DNA from: CAVZLD01 sp964522605
GTDB lineage: Bacteria > Planctomycetota > Planctomycetia > Pirellulales > Pirellulaceae
Direction: 5' to 3'
DNA: 12,725 nt
NCBI GenBank assembly: GCA_964522605.1
Contig: CAZFWV010000201.1
Coordinates: forward strand, 1 to 12,725
The notes below the pieces were generated by a model. It made no database searches, was not told the DNA's origin, and saw nothing but the letters and a program-made list of their open reading frames with translations. The translations under genes were made by a program, and so were the position numbers. Shown here in pieces: positions 7,225 through 12,725 of the stretch (position 1 is the first letter of the stretch; the number at the start of each line of letters is the position of its first letter).

Positions 7225-8445
7225 TCAGATCCTTCGCGCGAGAATGGCGATTTGACGGTTGGCCAGTCGCGTAAGCAGTAAGACGCCGGCCTCGGGGCCT
7301 TCCAGCAGGAGCGATCGCCGAACTTCCTTCGGGTCCAGAGAGACTCCCCGAGTCTTGACCTCCAGTTGGCCGATCCGGTGCTTCTGAACCAGACGCCGCA
7401 GGTGACTTCGTCGAGCGACTGTCACTTCGAGCACCGAATACATTGTGGCGAAGGGATGCGACTTTTCGGCCTTGCCGGTCAGATAACCGCCGTTCGCCGT
7501 CAAAGCACACAAATGCAGTTGTTCCGCGAGAACTCCCGCTAAACCGGCTGCGAGCACGGCTGCGTGGGGCTCCACCACGATATCATCGACGACGTCGGCG
7601 GGGATTAACGGTGCCGCCTCGGTTGCCACGAGAGAAGTAGGCCTGCCTTCGGCATCCAGCAGTGTCGCAATCCGATTGCCGCTGCGATCGGCGGCCAGCC
7701 CGAACCATGCGACCAACTGGGGGCATTCCCGTCCGCGACCAATCCATTCCAGTTGAGACTCCCGTAGCAGCGGGTCATTCGGGGCGGTGGCGGGCGCCAA
7801 TTTGACCGCCGCAAAGGGCTGTGTCCGAATTAGTCGCGCCAGAGTCGAGCGGGATGGCTCGTGGTGATCCAACTGCACCGATCGACGCTGCATGGGGCGT
7901 CGGTCCGGGTCGATGTGCAGCGCCCAGTCGGGGGCGAACCGAATTCGACTGACATCGGCCGGCACGACGCGGCACCGGCGGCGCGCCAGACGTTCGCAAT
8001 TCGCTGCGGCCAGGTAGGCCACAATCGGGTCTTGTTCATAGCCGACGGTTTCTCCGCCGAGACCGAGTGCGAGCAAGTCACCACCGATCCCACAGCAACC
8101 ATCGGCCCGCGGAATGTCCGGGGGAAATCGACCTGCCTTGTAAGCCGCGATCTGTTCGTCGGTCGCCTGCTCCAAAGCGCGGGGTGTGAAGAACATCTCG
8201 TCGGCCCGCGAAAAACGGGGCTGGGCCCGTCGTCGAAGTTGAAGCTGCTCCAAGACCAGATGAGTCTGTCGGGCCGACAGATGCGCTCGAAGGCGGTCCG
8301 TCATCGTGTGCAAGGGCAAGTCCCAAGATTCGATCTCAGAAAGCCATTTCCGGCCGTCTCCCTCCACAAGCCAGTGATAGTCGGAAACGGGGCTGGAACT
8401 GTTCACGTTCGTTGCTGCTTCGATTCCGAGAAGTCCATACGCCAT
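7225..8445 (-). CDS. Class I SAM-dependent methyltransferase with C-terminal THUMP-like domain
   Basis: A 406-residue cytoplasmic protein. The Rossmann methyltransferase core shows motif I ADGCCGIGGD (114-123), acidic ribose-binding E137 in GYEQDP, and the motif IV-like loop HIDPDRR (177-183). The C-terminus (about 358-402, GQLEVKTRGVSLDP then GVLLLTRLANRQIAIL) matches the THUMP-like module of PG_1098-type proteins. That pairing suggests an RNA substrate, although the THUMP-like domain is not proven to bind RNA. The N-terminal ~100 residues are helical and typical for the family. The ATG at 8445 lacks a good Shine-Dalgarno sequence; a -10-like TAGAAT (8474-8469) lies just upstream, so the leader would be short. 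It stands alone, with repeat-rich gaps on both sides. Confidence 0.85.
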   Translation of the reverse strand: MAYGLLGIEAATNVNSSSPVSDYHWLVEGDGRKWLSEIESWDLPLHTMTDRLRAHLSARQTHLVLEQLQLRRRAQPRFSRADEMFFTPRALEQATDEQIAAYKAGRFPPDIPRADGCCGIGGDLLALGLGGETVGYEQDPIVAYLAAANCERLARRRCRVVPADVSRIRFAPDWALHIDPDRRPMQRRSVQLDHHEPSRSTLARLIRTQPFAAVKLAPATAPNDPLLRESQLEWIGRGRECPQLVAWFGLAADRSGNRIATLLDAEGRPTSLVATEAAPLIPADVVDDIVVEPHAAVLAAGLAGVLAEQLHLCALTANGGYLTGKAEKSHPFATMYSVLEVTVARRSHLRRLVQKHRIGQLEVKTRGVSLDPKEVRRSLLLEGPEAGVLLLTRLANRQIAILARRI

Positions 8446-8484
8446 CTTGCCCGGGTATTCGATGCGTCATTCTACCCAAGTCGC

Positions 8485-8508
8485 GATCTCCTTTGTGATC
8501 TCCTTTGT
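8485..8508. repeat. 12-bp perfect tandem duplication at the methyltransferase promoter region
   Basis: GATCTCCTTTGT occurs twice in a row (8485-8496, 8497-8508) and is followed by GATC. It starts 10 bases upstream, in the methyltransferase direction, of a -10-like TAGAAT (8474-8469), so it covers the -35 region. On that strand each unit contains AAAGGAG, but it is 40 or more bases from the ATG, too far to act as its ribosome site. Confidence 0.5.
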
Positions 8509-8767
8509 GATCCCATTCCTCTGTTTTGCCCCGTCGGTTTCTCGCGAGATGTCGAGAGCGCACCCGGAGTGCATGTCAGCTTCTGCGGATTTGAACTGCG
8601 ATTCGAGAGACAATTATTCACGGCGGCGTGGACAAACGTCTTCCGGAAACAACACAGATCCGATGAATACCGGACTCGCGTTGGTCGTCCTCGATCATTG
8701 ACTGCTCCGCGGTCCGCAGGAAGAGCTGGAGACTATGCGAAGTCACCGTGGGATGACTGGGGCGGAT

Positions 8768-8932
8768 GAGCCGGAGATTGACGAGCAAGGAGTTCCGAAT
8801 GTTGAGGAGAAGACAGATTTTAGATTGGCGAGTGGAGAACGGCGAGGAACGTGCAATTTCGGCGGATCTCCGCCAGCCCCCTGCCTCTGCCCCCTCAACA
8901 ATCGGAGCTCCTTGTTCGTCAATCTCCGGCTC
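8768..8932. mobile_element. MITE-like element with 40-bp terminal inverted repeats
   Basis: Left arm 8768-8807 starts GAGCCGGAGATTGACGA. Right arm 8893-8932 is its reverse complement at 37 of 40 positions. The arms are separated by 85 bases that contain a further perfect small hairpin, GGCGGA-tc-TCCGCC (8861-8874). There is no transposase gene, so it would be a non-autonomous element or a large REP-like palindrome. I see no clear target-site duplication at its edges. It ends 35 bases before the ATG of the next plus-strand gene. Confidence 0.6.
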
Positions 8933-8967
8933 CTCTTGCCCTTGCACTTTCGGGTCAGAAGGTAAAG

Positions 8968-9438
8968 ATGGGGACGAGGCGAATTACGCAAACGATCCGG
9001 ATGCGAGACAAAATGCCCAAAGTCCAGACGCGACAGCTTGGTGTGTTTCTCCATTTAGCGCAGGCCTGGAACCGTCGCCGCCGACCCTTGATGCGCGATC
9101 GAATGTTGGTGCTGGCCGGTGCGTTGGCCTCGGAGATCGGTTTGTCATCCGTTGCCGAATACTGTCGCTATCACGTGTTGCAGCATAACCCTCACCATCT
9201 GATCCGACGCTGGCCCACGCTGACGGCCGCGTTGGAAGATGAAGACTTCCAGTCATTCCTTAAGCAAGTTCGGCGGCGGTACCCGGCGGAAAAGGCGGAG
9301 CGAATTCTCGATAATTTGGGGCTGACGATGGCGCGCGAACGCGATGCCTACTACTCCGACTCCGAATATGCGGCGGCCATCCTGGGGATGACGCCCGCCG
9401 AATTAGATCGATTGCACGGGCGGGCGAGACCGGACTAG
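8968..9438 (+). CDS. Conserved-looking hypothetical protein
   Basis: A 156-residue basic, probably all-helical cytoplasmic protein; no catalytic motif, signal peptide or membrane segment is visible. Notable stretches are AQAWNRRRRPL (31-41), YCRYHVLQHNPHHLIRRW (65-82), FLKQVRRRYPAEKAERIL (97-114) and AYYSDSEYAAAILG (127-140). The pattern resembles a planctomycete-restricted family known only as hypothetical; I cannot name it. The frame is open further upstream to 8851, but that part runs through the inverted-repeat element. ATG 8968 has GAAGG five to six bases upstream, so it is preferred; ATGs at 9001 and 9013 are alternatives. Confidence 0.7.
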   Translation: MGTRRITQTIRMRDKMPKVQTRQLGVFLHLAQAWNRRRRPLMRDRMLVLAGALASEIGLSSVAEYCRYHVLQHNPHHLIRRWPTLTAALEDEDFQSFLKQVRRRYPAEKAERILDNLGLTMARERDAYYSDSEYAAAILGMTPAELDRLHGRARPD

Positions 9439-9670
9439 ATCTAACGGTCTCTCGGGCGACAGTTACCCGGCCCGTCGCAACGGCTGTGCGATCGGGCGAA
9501 CTCCCATTGGATGCGGACCCGTCGTCCTGCCGATGCTCGATGAGGACGTGTCTTGGTTGCGGAGGTCGCCCCGTCTTCCACTCGGACCATCGGGAGTTTG
9601 GAGCTTCGTGCTCTTGGCACGGGTCGAGATCCCTGAGTGGCCCGTTCTCGGACCTCAACAGGTTGCCGTA

Positions 9671-9677
9671 GGGAGGA
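9671..9677 (+). promoter_or_regulatory. Ribosome binding site deciding the start of the next gene
   Basis: GGGAGGA ends 8 bases before ATG 9686. This fixes the start at a methionine followed directly by a hydrophobic anchor, rather than at the upstream in-frame ATG 9533. Confidence 0.6.
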
Positions 9678-9685
9678 ACTGCTGG

Positions 9686-10558
9686 ATGCCCAGCCGCACA
9701 TTGCTTTTTGTGGCCATCCTCGTGGTTGCCGCGACGGCTCCCTACCTCGTGGTTCGCGGACTCGAGCAACGCAAAGAGACCAACGGCAATGGGACTCAGG
9801 TGACGTCCCTGCTGAGTCGCTTCACGAACAACTCGGAGCAAGCCAGCTCAAACGTCGCTGACCTGTCGACTCTGCCGCCACCGCCTGGCGAGGTGGCTGA
9901 CGGGGCGGCGGCCGACGTCCCACTCCCCGGTCGGCTCATCGATGCCCCCCAGGTCAGTGGTCCACCCGGGATCTCGGTTGCCGATCTGCTCCGTTTCGAC
10001 ATCACTCCCCGGTGGCTGGGACAGAACTGGTCTCGCGTGACGGCTTGTCTGGCCGAACCCGACTGGCAGGGCTTGCGCGTGCCCGTCGTCACCGGCTCCC
10101 AGCCCTATGACCTCGCCGGCACTGTCAGTTACTCGTTCAACATGGAACAGCAGTTGGAACGAATCAATCTGTACGCAGTCACGGGAGATTGCGAGCCGCT
10201 GACGGCATTCGTCCAACAGCGCCTGGGAATGCAACAGTACCCGTCGCCCGTCGGGCTTCTGTTTGTAGGCTTCTATCAGGATCAACCGTTGAGCATGTTG
10301 AGGGTTCGCAACGCTCCGCTGCAAGACACCCAGAAATCCTCCATACGCTACGAAGTCGACTTGGAGATGAATCTCCCCCACCCGGGTGCCAAGTTGAGTG
10401 ATGAACGACTCAAGCGCTGGGAATTGTTACTCGAGTTCGAGGAGCGACGATCGAAGCCGCCGGCTGCTGAGTCGCCCGAAACGCCGACCGGTTCTCCCTA
10501 CAATCAGCTGCCCCCCCGACTGACCGCGCGCCGCCAAAACTCCGGCTCAGTCGAGTAA
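9686..10558 (+). CDS. Membrane-anchored hypothetical protein, possibly DUF6690-like
   Basis: A 290-residue protein. Residues 5-24 (TLLFVAILVVAATAPYLVV) form a signal anchor or uncleaved signal peptide, followed by a low-complexity linker (about 28-95, Asn/Ser then Pro/Gly/Ala rich). A compact domain follows at about 98-230: FDITPRWLGQNW (104-115), VPVVTGSQPYDLAGTVSYSF (132-151), ERINLYAVTGD (158-168) and a final strand pair to MNLPH. The tail (255-290) is polar and disordered. It looks like a periplasmic or membrane-surface protein. From memory the middle domain resembles a planctomycete family of unknown function (DUF6690), which I cannot confirm. It lies 247 bases after the previous gene; that gap contains nothing I recognise. 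Confidence 0.75.
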   Translation: MPSRTLLFVAILVVAATAPYLVVRGLEQRKETNGNGTQVTSLLSRFTNNSEQASSNVADLSTLPPPPGEVADGAAADVPLPGRLIDAPQVSGPPGISVADLLRFDITPRWLGQNWSRVTACLAEPDWQGLRVPVVTGSQPYDLAGTVSYSFNMEQQLERINLYAVTGDCEPLTAFVQQRLGMQQYPSPVGLLFVGFYQDQPLSMLRVRNAPLQDTQKSSIRYEVDLEMNLPHPGAKLSDERLKRWELLLEFEERRSKPPAAESPETPTGSPYNQLPPRLTARRQNSGSVE

Positions 10559-10601
10559 ATTGGCGGTCGATTCCTCGCCGTTGAGCAAGGCATGAGGCAA
10601 C

Positions 10602-10715
10602 AGGCTGGAGGCTGTAGGCTGTAGGCTGTAGGTGACAGGCGGCAACAGGCCGCAGTCTCCAGTCTCCAGTCTCCAGTCTCCAGTCTCCAGTCTCCAGCCT
10701 CCAGCCTCCAGCCTA
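10602..10715. repeat. Opposed heptanucleotide repeat arrays
   Basis: Four AGGCTGK units (10602-10629: one AGGCTGG, three AGGCTGT) are followed after 23 bases by nine units on the complementary register: six CAGTCTC (10653-10694), two CAGCCTC (10695-10708) and one CAGCCTA (10709-10715). The reverse complement of the last units (GGCTGGAGGCTGGAGG) matches the first array, so the whole tract can fold as a slipping hairpin. It lies between the anchored protein and the GNAT gene, ending 38 bases before the GNAT ATG. A 7-bp unit shifts frame, and the region is non-coding. Confidence 0.85.
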
Positions 10716-10753
10716 CTCCAAGTTGCGTCCCTGCCGCACTGCGAAGGATCTGC

Positions 10754-11704
10754 ATGGCTCGTTCCACACCAATTCGGATTGAATCCGTGCCCCTGGCTTC
10801 TCGTCCGGCTGCACTGCAATTCCTTCTGGAGCAGGCCGGACCACTCGAACGATTCAAGCCGGAGTCCGATTACGCTGCGTGGTGCGCTCCCTGTCGGTCG
10901 GAGTTCCTGATCTGGGCTCGATCCGGAATGCGAATCCTTGGCGCGTTTTGGGGTGTGCCGACCGCCCGTGGTCGTTCGCTCCAGGTGATTTTGCCGCGGT
11001 GCGCTGGGGAGGCGCCGCCCGATCTCATGGATCGTCTGCTGCAGGAGCTGCGCGTTCGGATGCAGCAGGATCGTTGTGCGCGCTTTGCACAGACCGTCAT
11101 CGAACCCGGTGCGAGTGGGCTTCAGCGCGCGGCGGACCAACTGGGGTTTCGATATGTTGCCAATCTTGCCTGGTATACCTGCGTGCCTCAAATCGGCGTC
11201 CGTCCGTCCGACGATCTGCGGCTGGTGCCTTATGAGGGGACGACGGCACGGGCTGAACTGCTCGCGGTATTAGAGCGAACCTATGTGAATTCGAGCGATT
11301 GTCCGTCTCTCGCCGGATGGCTGGAAGCTGAGGATTACTTGGCGGAGTACGAATCGCGCCACACGGAATCCGAGCGCGCCTGGTATTTTGTGCAGTCCGG
11401 CGGAGAAACCATCGGTTGCTTGTTGTGCGGATTCGCCAAGGACGATTTGGCAGAGCTGACCTACTGGGGATTGGTACCGGAAGCGCGCGGTCGACGACTT
11501 GCGGGCCATGTGTTGCGTTTGATGATTGCTCAACTTGCTCACGCGGGAAAGGTCATGGTGACCTGCGTAGACGAGGGGAACCTGGCCGCCTGCCGCGCGC
11601 TGCAACAGACGGGATTCATGTTGTCCAACCGTCAGCAACTTCACATCTGTTCACTTGCTGCGGGGGGAGGTGAGTCGGGCACGGCGTTCCCGGGGACACG
11701 ATGA
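10754..11704 (+). CDS. Tandem GNAT-family N-acetyltransferase
   Basis: A 316-residue cytoplasmic protein with two GNAT-like halves. The C-terminal half (about 153-300) has the acetyl-CoA-binding core LTYWGLVPEARGRRLAGHVL (235-254) and the motif B region VDEGNLAACRALQQTGF (272-288). The N-terminal half (about 7-145) keeps only the later GNAT elements, such as LLQELRVRMQ and LQRAADQLGFRYVANLAWY (123-141), so it is probably degenerate. The P-loop is RGRRLA rather than the usual RGxGxG/A, with Arg248 at a glycine position, which may affect CoA binding. The double arrangement recalls mycothiol synthase, but there is no evidence for that reaction. AAGGA (10744-10748) lies 5 bases before the ATG. 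The last ~15 residues are Gly-rich. Substrate unknown. Confidence 0.85.
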   Translation: MARSTPIRIESVPLASRPAALQFLLEQAGPLERFKPESDYAAWCAPCRSEFLIWARSGMRILGAFWGVPTARGRSLQVILPRCAGEAPPDLMDRLLQELRVRMQQDRCARFAQTVIEPGASGLQRAADQLGFRYVANLAWYTCVPQIGVRPSDDLRLVPYEGTTARAELLAVLERTYVNSSDCPSLAGWLEAEDYLAEYESRHTESERAWYFVQSGGETIGCLLCGFAKDDLAELTYWGLVPEARGRRLAGHVLRLMIAQLAHAGKVMVTCVDEGNLAACRALQQTGFMLSNRQQLHICSLAAGGGESGTAFPGTR

Positions 11705-12043
11705 AGTTGTCTAACGATCGGTCCCCAAGAAGGCTCGCACCGGATCGAAGGAAGCAAAATCCGAAAAATGTCTTGGGGAAACGATGCTCGTCTCTCTCGA
11801 CGGTTTTCTTCCACGATTCGTCGGGATTGGCAGATGTTGGAAGAGACCTTAGTTTTCCCGAGGGATTTCGCCATTGCTGGGTGGCGTTCGGGACGAGCCC
11901 CTCGATGCTAGCGAACGGTTTTCCACGTCCTCGTTCAGGTAAGTTGCCGAAGGGGATTTTGGTCGTGGTTGATAATTCTTCGGAGAAAATCGTGGATGCA
12001 ATCGGCCAATTCCAAAAACGTTCGGATGCAGTTCCTGACCGGT

Positions 12044-12071
12044 TTGACAGCATGGTCCGCGCCAGTACAAT
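12044..12071 (+). promoter_or_regulatory. Sigma70-type promoter for dnaA
   Basis: A perfect TTGACA (12044-12049) and TACAAT (12066-12071, five of six) are spaced by 16 bases. A start near 12078 would give a leader of about 65 nt to ATG 12143, or 160 nt to GTG 12239. The hairpin at 12099-12139 would be the first structure in the transcript. Confidence 0.55.
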
Positions 12072-12098
12072 CGACGACTCGGACGTTAATCAAACCTT

Positions 12099-12139
12099 CA
12101 ACTGGTGCTTGTGCAGCGGGTTATTTCAGGCACCAGTTG
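12099..12139 (+). promoter_or_regulatory. Leader hairpin upstream of dnaA
   Basis: CAACTGGTGCTTG (12099-12111) pairs with CAGGCACCAGTTG (12127-12139): thirteen base pairs with a single G-U wobble, around a 15-nt loop. No T-tract follows, so it is not a classic terminator. It ends 3 bases before ATG 12143 and 99 bases before GTG 12239. An attenuator, RNA-stability element or protein-binding palindrome are all possible. Confidence 0.5.
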
Positions 12140-12223
12140 TCCATGGATGCACGGTCGCTTTCGTCTCCCGTGACGCAAATTGTTCGGCGTTGTTCTGCGC
12201 TCGGGTTGCGCGCGAATGCGGAT

Positions 12224-12228
12224 AAGGA
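12224..12228 (+). promoter_or_regulatory. Candidate ribosome binding site for dnaA
   Basis: AAGGA ends 10 bases before GTG 12239. No comparable sequence precedes the in-frame ATG 12143. This supports the GTG start. Confidence 0.45.
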
Positions 12229-12238
12229 AAAGCAGGAA

Positions 12239-12725
12239 GTGATTGATCGCGATACGGAGATCGTGTCCAGCATTCGTGCTGCTTTGAAGACACGTCTGGG
12301 CGCTGATCGTTACGAACTCTGGCTGGGATCGTCTACACGCATTGAGTCGCAGCCGGATGGAATCTGCATTTTGGGTGACAGTGAATTCCGCATCGATCGC
12401 CTGCGAAAGGGATTGTTTACGGAAATTCAGAGAGTGGCGCGGGAGCTGATCGGCCCCGCGGCGATGGTCGAATTCCGTGTGGATGCGACATTGGGGTCGG
12501 ACGACTCGACGGAGACTCGGATCGAGCAGCGGCCGCCATCGGTTGCATTGCCAACCGCGGGGATTGACCGGTTACCTCGGCGCGTCTGTCGGGAGCAACC
12601 GCTTCCGCAACCCGATCGACGTGTGCCGACGACGCCTCGACGGGGACGCCGCTTTGCTTCGCTGCGGGATTTTATGACCGGATCCGGCAATCACTTGGCC
12701 TACCACGCAGTCCAGATGGTTCTGC
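12239..12725 (+). CDS. dnaA: Chromosomal replication initiator DnaA, N-terminal part (partial)
   Basis: The frame is open to the window edge (162 codons). Residues 1-80 match DnaA domain I, which binds helicase and regulators: EIVSSIRAALKTRLGADRYE, then LWLGSSTRIE, and a second half GLFTEIQRVARELIG. The aromatic residue usual in the FLxWLR-type motif is missing here (FRIDRLRKGL). Residues 84-135 are a Pro/Arg-rich, poorly conserved domain II linker. RRFASLRDFMTGSGNHLAYH (about 136-155) is the typical opening of the AAA+ domain III; Walker motifs and the DNA-binding domain lie beyond the window. GTG 12239 gives the N-terminal length I expect for planctomycete DnaA and has a Shine-Dalgarno sequence; ATG 12143 would add 32 residues and directly abut the leader hairpin. 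DnaA opens the origin and also represses its own gene in many bacteria. Confidence 0.9.
   Translation, partial: MIDRDTEIVSSIRAALKTRLGADRYELWLGSSTRIESQPDGICILGDSEFRIDRLRKGLFTEIQRVARELIGPAAMVEFRVDATLGSDDSTETRIEQRPPSVALPTAGIDRLPRRVCREQPLPQPDRRVPTTPRRGRRFASLRDFMTGSGNHLAYHAVQMVL

Larger units (their letters stand above)
8446..8967. other. Divergent intergenic region with a MITE-like element
   Basis: This lies between the methyltransferase (minus) and the next plus-strand gene. It contains the 12-bp tandem repeat (8485-8508), a -10-like box for the methyltransferase (8469-8474) and the 165-bp inverted-repeat element (8768-8932). Open frames on both strands here encode the same EPEIDEQG string, because the two arms are inverted copies; they are not genes. 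The stretch 8510-8765 shows nothing I can identify. Confidence 0.6.
11705..12238. other. dnaA upstream region, possible origin-proximal DNA
   Basis: I see no convincing gene. A 174-codon open frame starting in an ATGA overlap with the GNAT stop (11701-12225) lacks recognisable domains and has an implausible Cys-rich end; the dnaA promoter also falls inside it. The region contains three TTCCACG/ATCCACG motifs close to the DnaA-box pattern (11807-11815, 11919-11927, and 11991-11999 on the minus strand), the dnaA promoter (12044-12071) and a leader hairpin (12099-12139). No AT-rich unwinding element is obvious. Confidence 0.5.

Noticed and set aside
6717..7510. Overlapping open frames on both strands between transporter and methyltransferase
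   Set aside because: They run through inverted-repeat DNA or the methyltransferase 3' end and show no domain or composition typical of proteins.
8618..8965. Two opposite-strand ORFs sharing EPEIDEQG
   Set aside because: The shared string is simply the two inverted arms of the 8768-8932 element read on each strand.
9439..9685. Upstream extension of the anchored protein to ATG 9533
   Set aside because: The GGGAGGA site and a hydrophobic anchor directly after ATG 9686 define a better start.
10653..10715. CRISPR-like array
   Set aside because: Units are contiguous 7-mers without spacers; no cas genes are nearby.
10547..11191. Minus-strand ORF with repeated WRLETGD units
   Set aside because: The peptide repeat comes from the heptanucleotide array (three 7-mers make seven codons); the rest is antisense to the GNAT gene.
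11692..11726. GGGGAC/GTCCCC hairpin at the end of the GNAT gene as a terminator
   Set aside because: Six base pairs with a 23-base loop and no T-tract; too weak.
11701..12225. 174-codon ORF between GNAT and dnaA, starting with an ATGA overlap
   Set aside because: The overlap looks like translational coupling and the frame is long, but the product has no domain, a Cys-rich C-terminus, and contains the dnaA promoter and leader hairpin. A homologue search would decide; conserved homologues would reinstate it.

Overview
The window looks like chromosomal DNA from a member of the Planctomycetota (a Pirellulales-type organism is my best guess). The reasons are the gene content: an excisionase-type HTH fused ahead of a receiver domain, a class I methyltransferase with a THUMP-like tail, two conserved-looking proteins of planctomycete type, and a tandem GNAT protein. 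A DnaA start of planctomycete type lies at the right edge. Base composition is moderately GC-rich, start codons include GTG, and several genes lack a clear Shine-Dalgarno sequence. This assignment comes from remembered family resemblance, not a search.

Layout. 1-112: tail of an unidentified plus-strand gene. 113-678: long non-coding leader with a good sigma70-type promoter (428-455), a perfect 7+3+7 palindrome and a 9-bp direct repeat, feeding a two-component pair: an HTH-receiver response regulator (679-1257) and a soluble NtrB-like histidine kinase (1278-2891). The kinase gene runs convergently into ispH and overlaps its 3' end by 152 bp. 2740-6676, minus strand, read right to left: NhaC-type ion/solute transporter, DHDPS/NAL-type aldolase, then IspH of the MEP isoprenoid pathway. 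A promoter-like TTGACA-17-TCTCAT precedes the transporter. 7225-8445, minus strand: SAM-dependent methyltransferase with THUMP-like domain. 8968-11704, plus strand: conserved-looking hypothetical, membrane-anchored hypothetical, tandem GNAT. 12239-end: dnaA, truncated by the window.

Three of the intergenic gaps hold striking inverted-repeat DNA, each of a different kind: a ~112-bp nested CGGAT-type hairpin (6989-7100), a 165-bp MITE-like element with 40-bp arms matching at 37 of 40 positions (8768-8932), and heptamer arrays facing each other (10602-10715). They look like dispersed non-coding repeat families and explain most of the spurious ORFs there.

The dnaA upstream region (11705-12238) is the most informative regulatory DNA. 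It has a TTGACA-16-TACAAT promoter (12044-12071), a 13-bp leader hairpin (12099-12139), and a Shine-Dalgarno/GTG start at 12224-12241. Weak DnaA-box-like TTCCACG motifs lie upstream, so this may be near the replication origin. I do not see a clearly new multi-gene system. The best leads are the two-component operon with its candidate operator, the antisense-encoded kinase tail, the dnaA leader and the three repeat elements.
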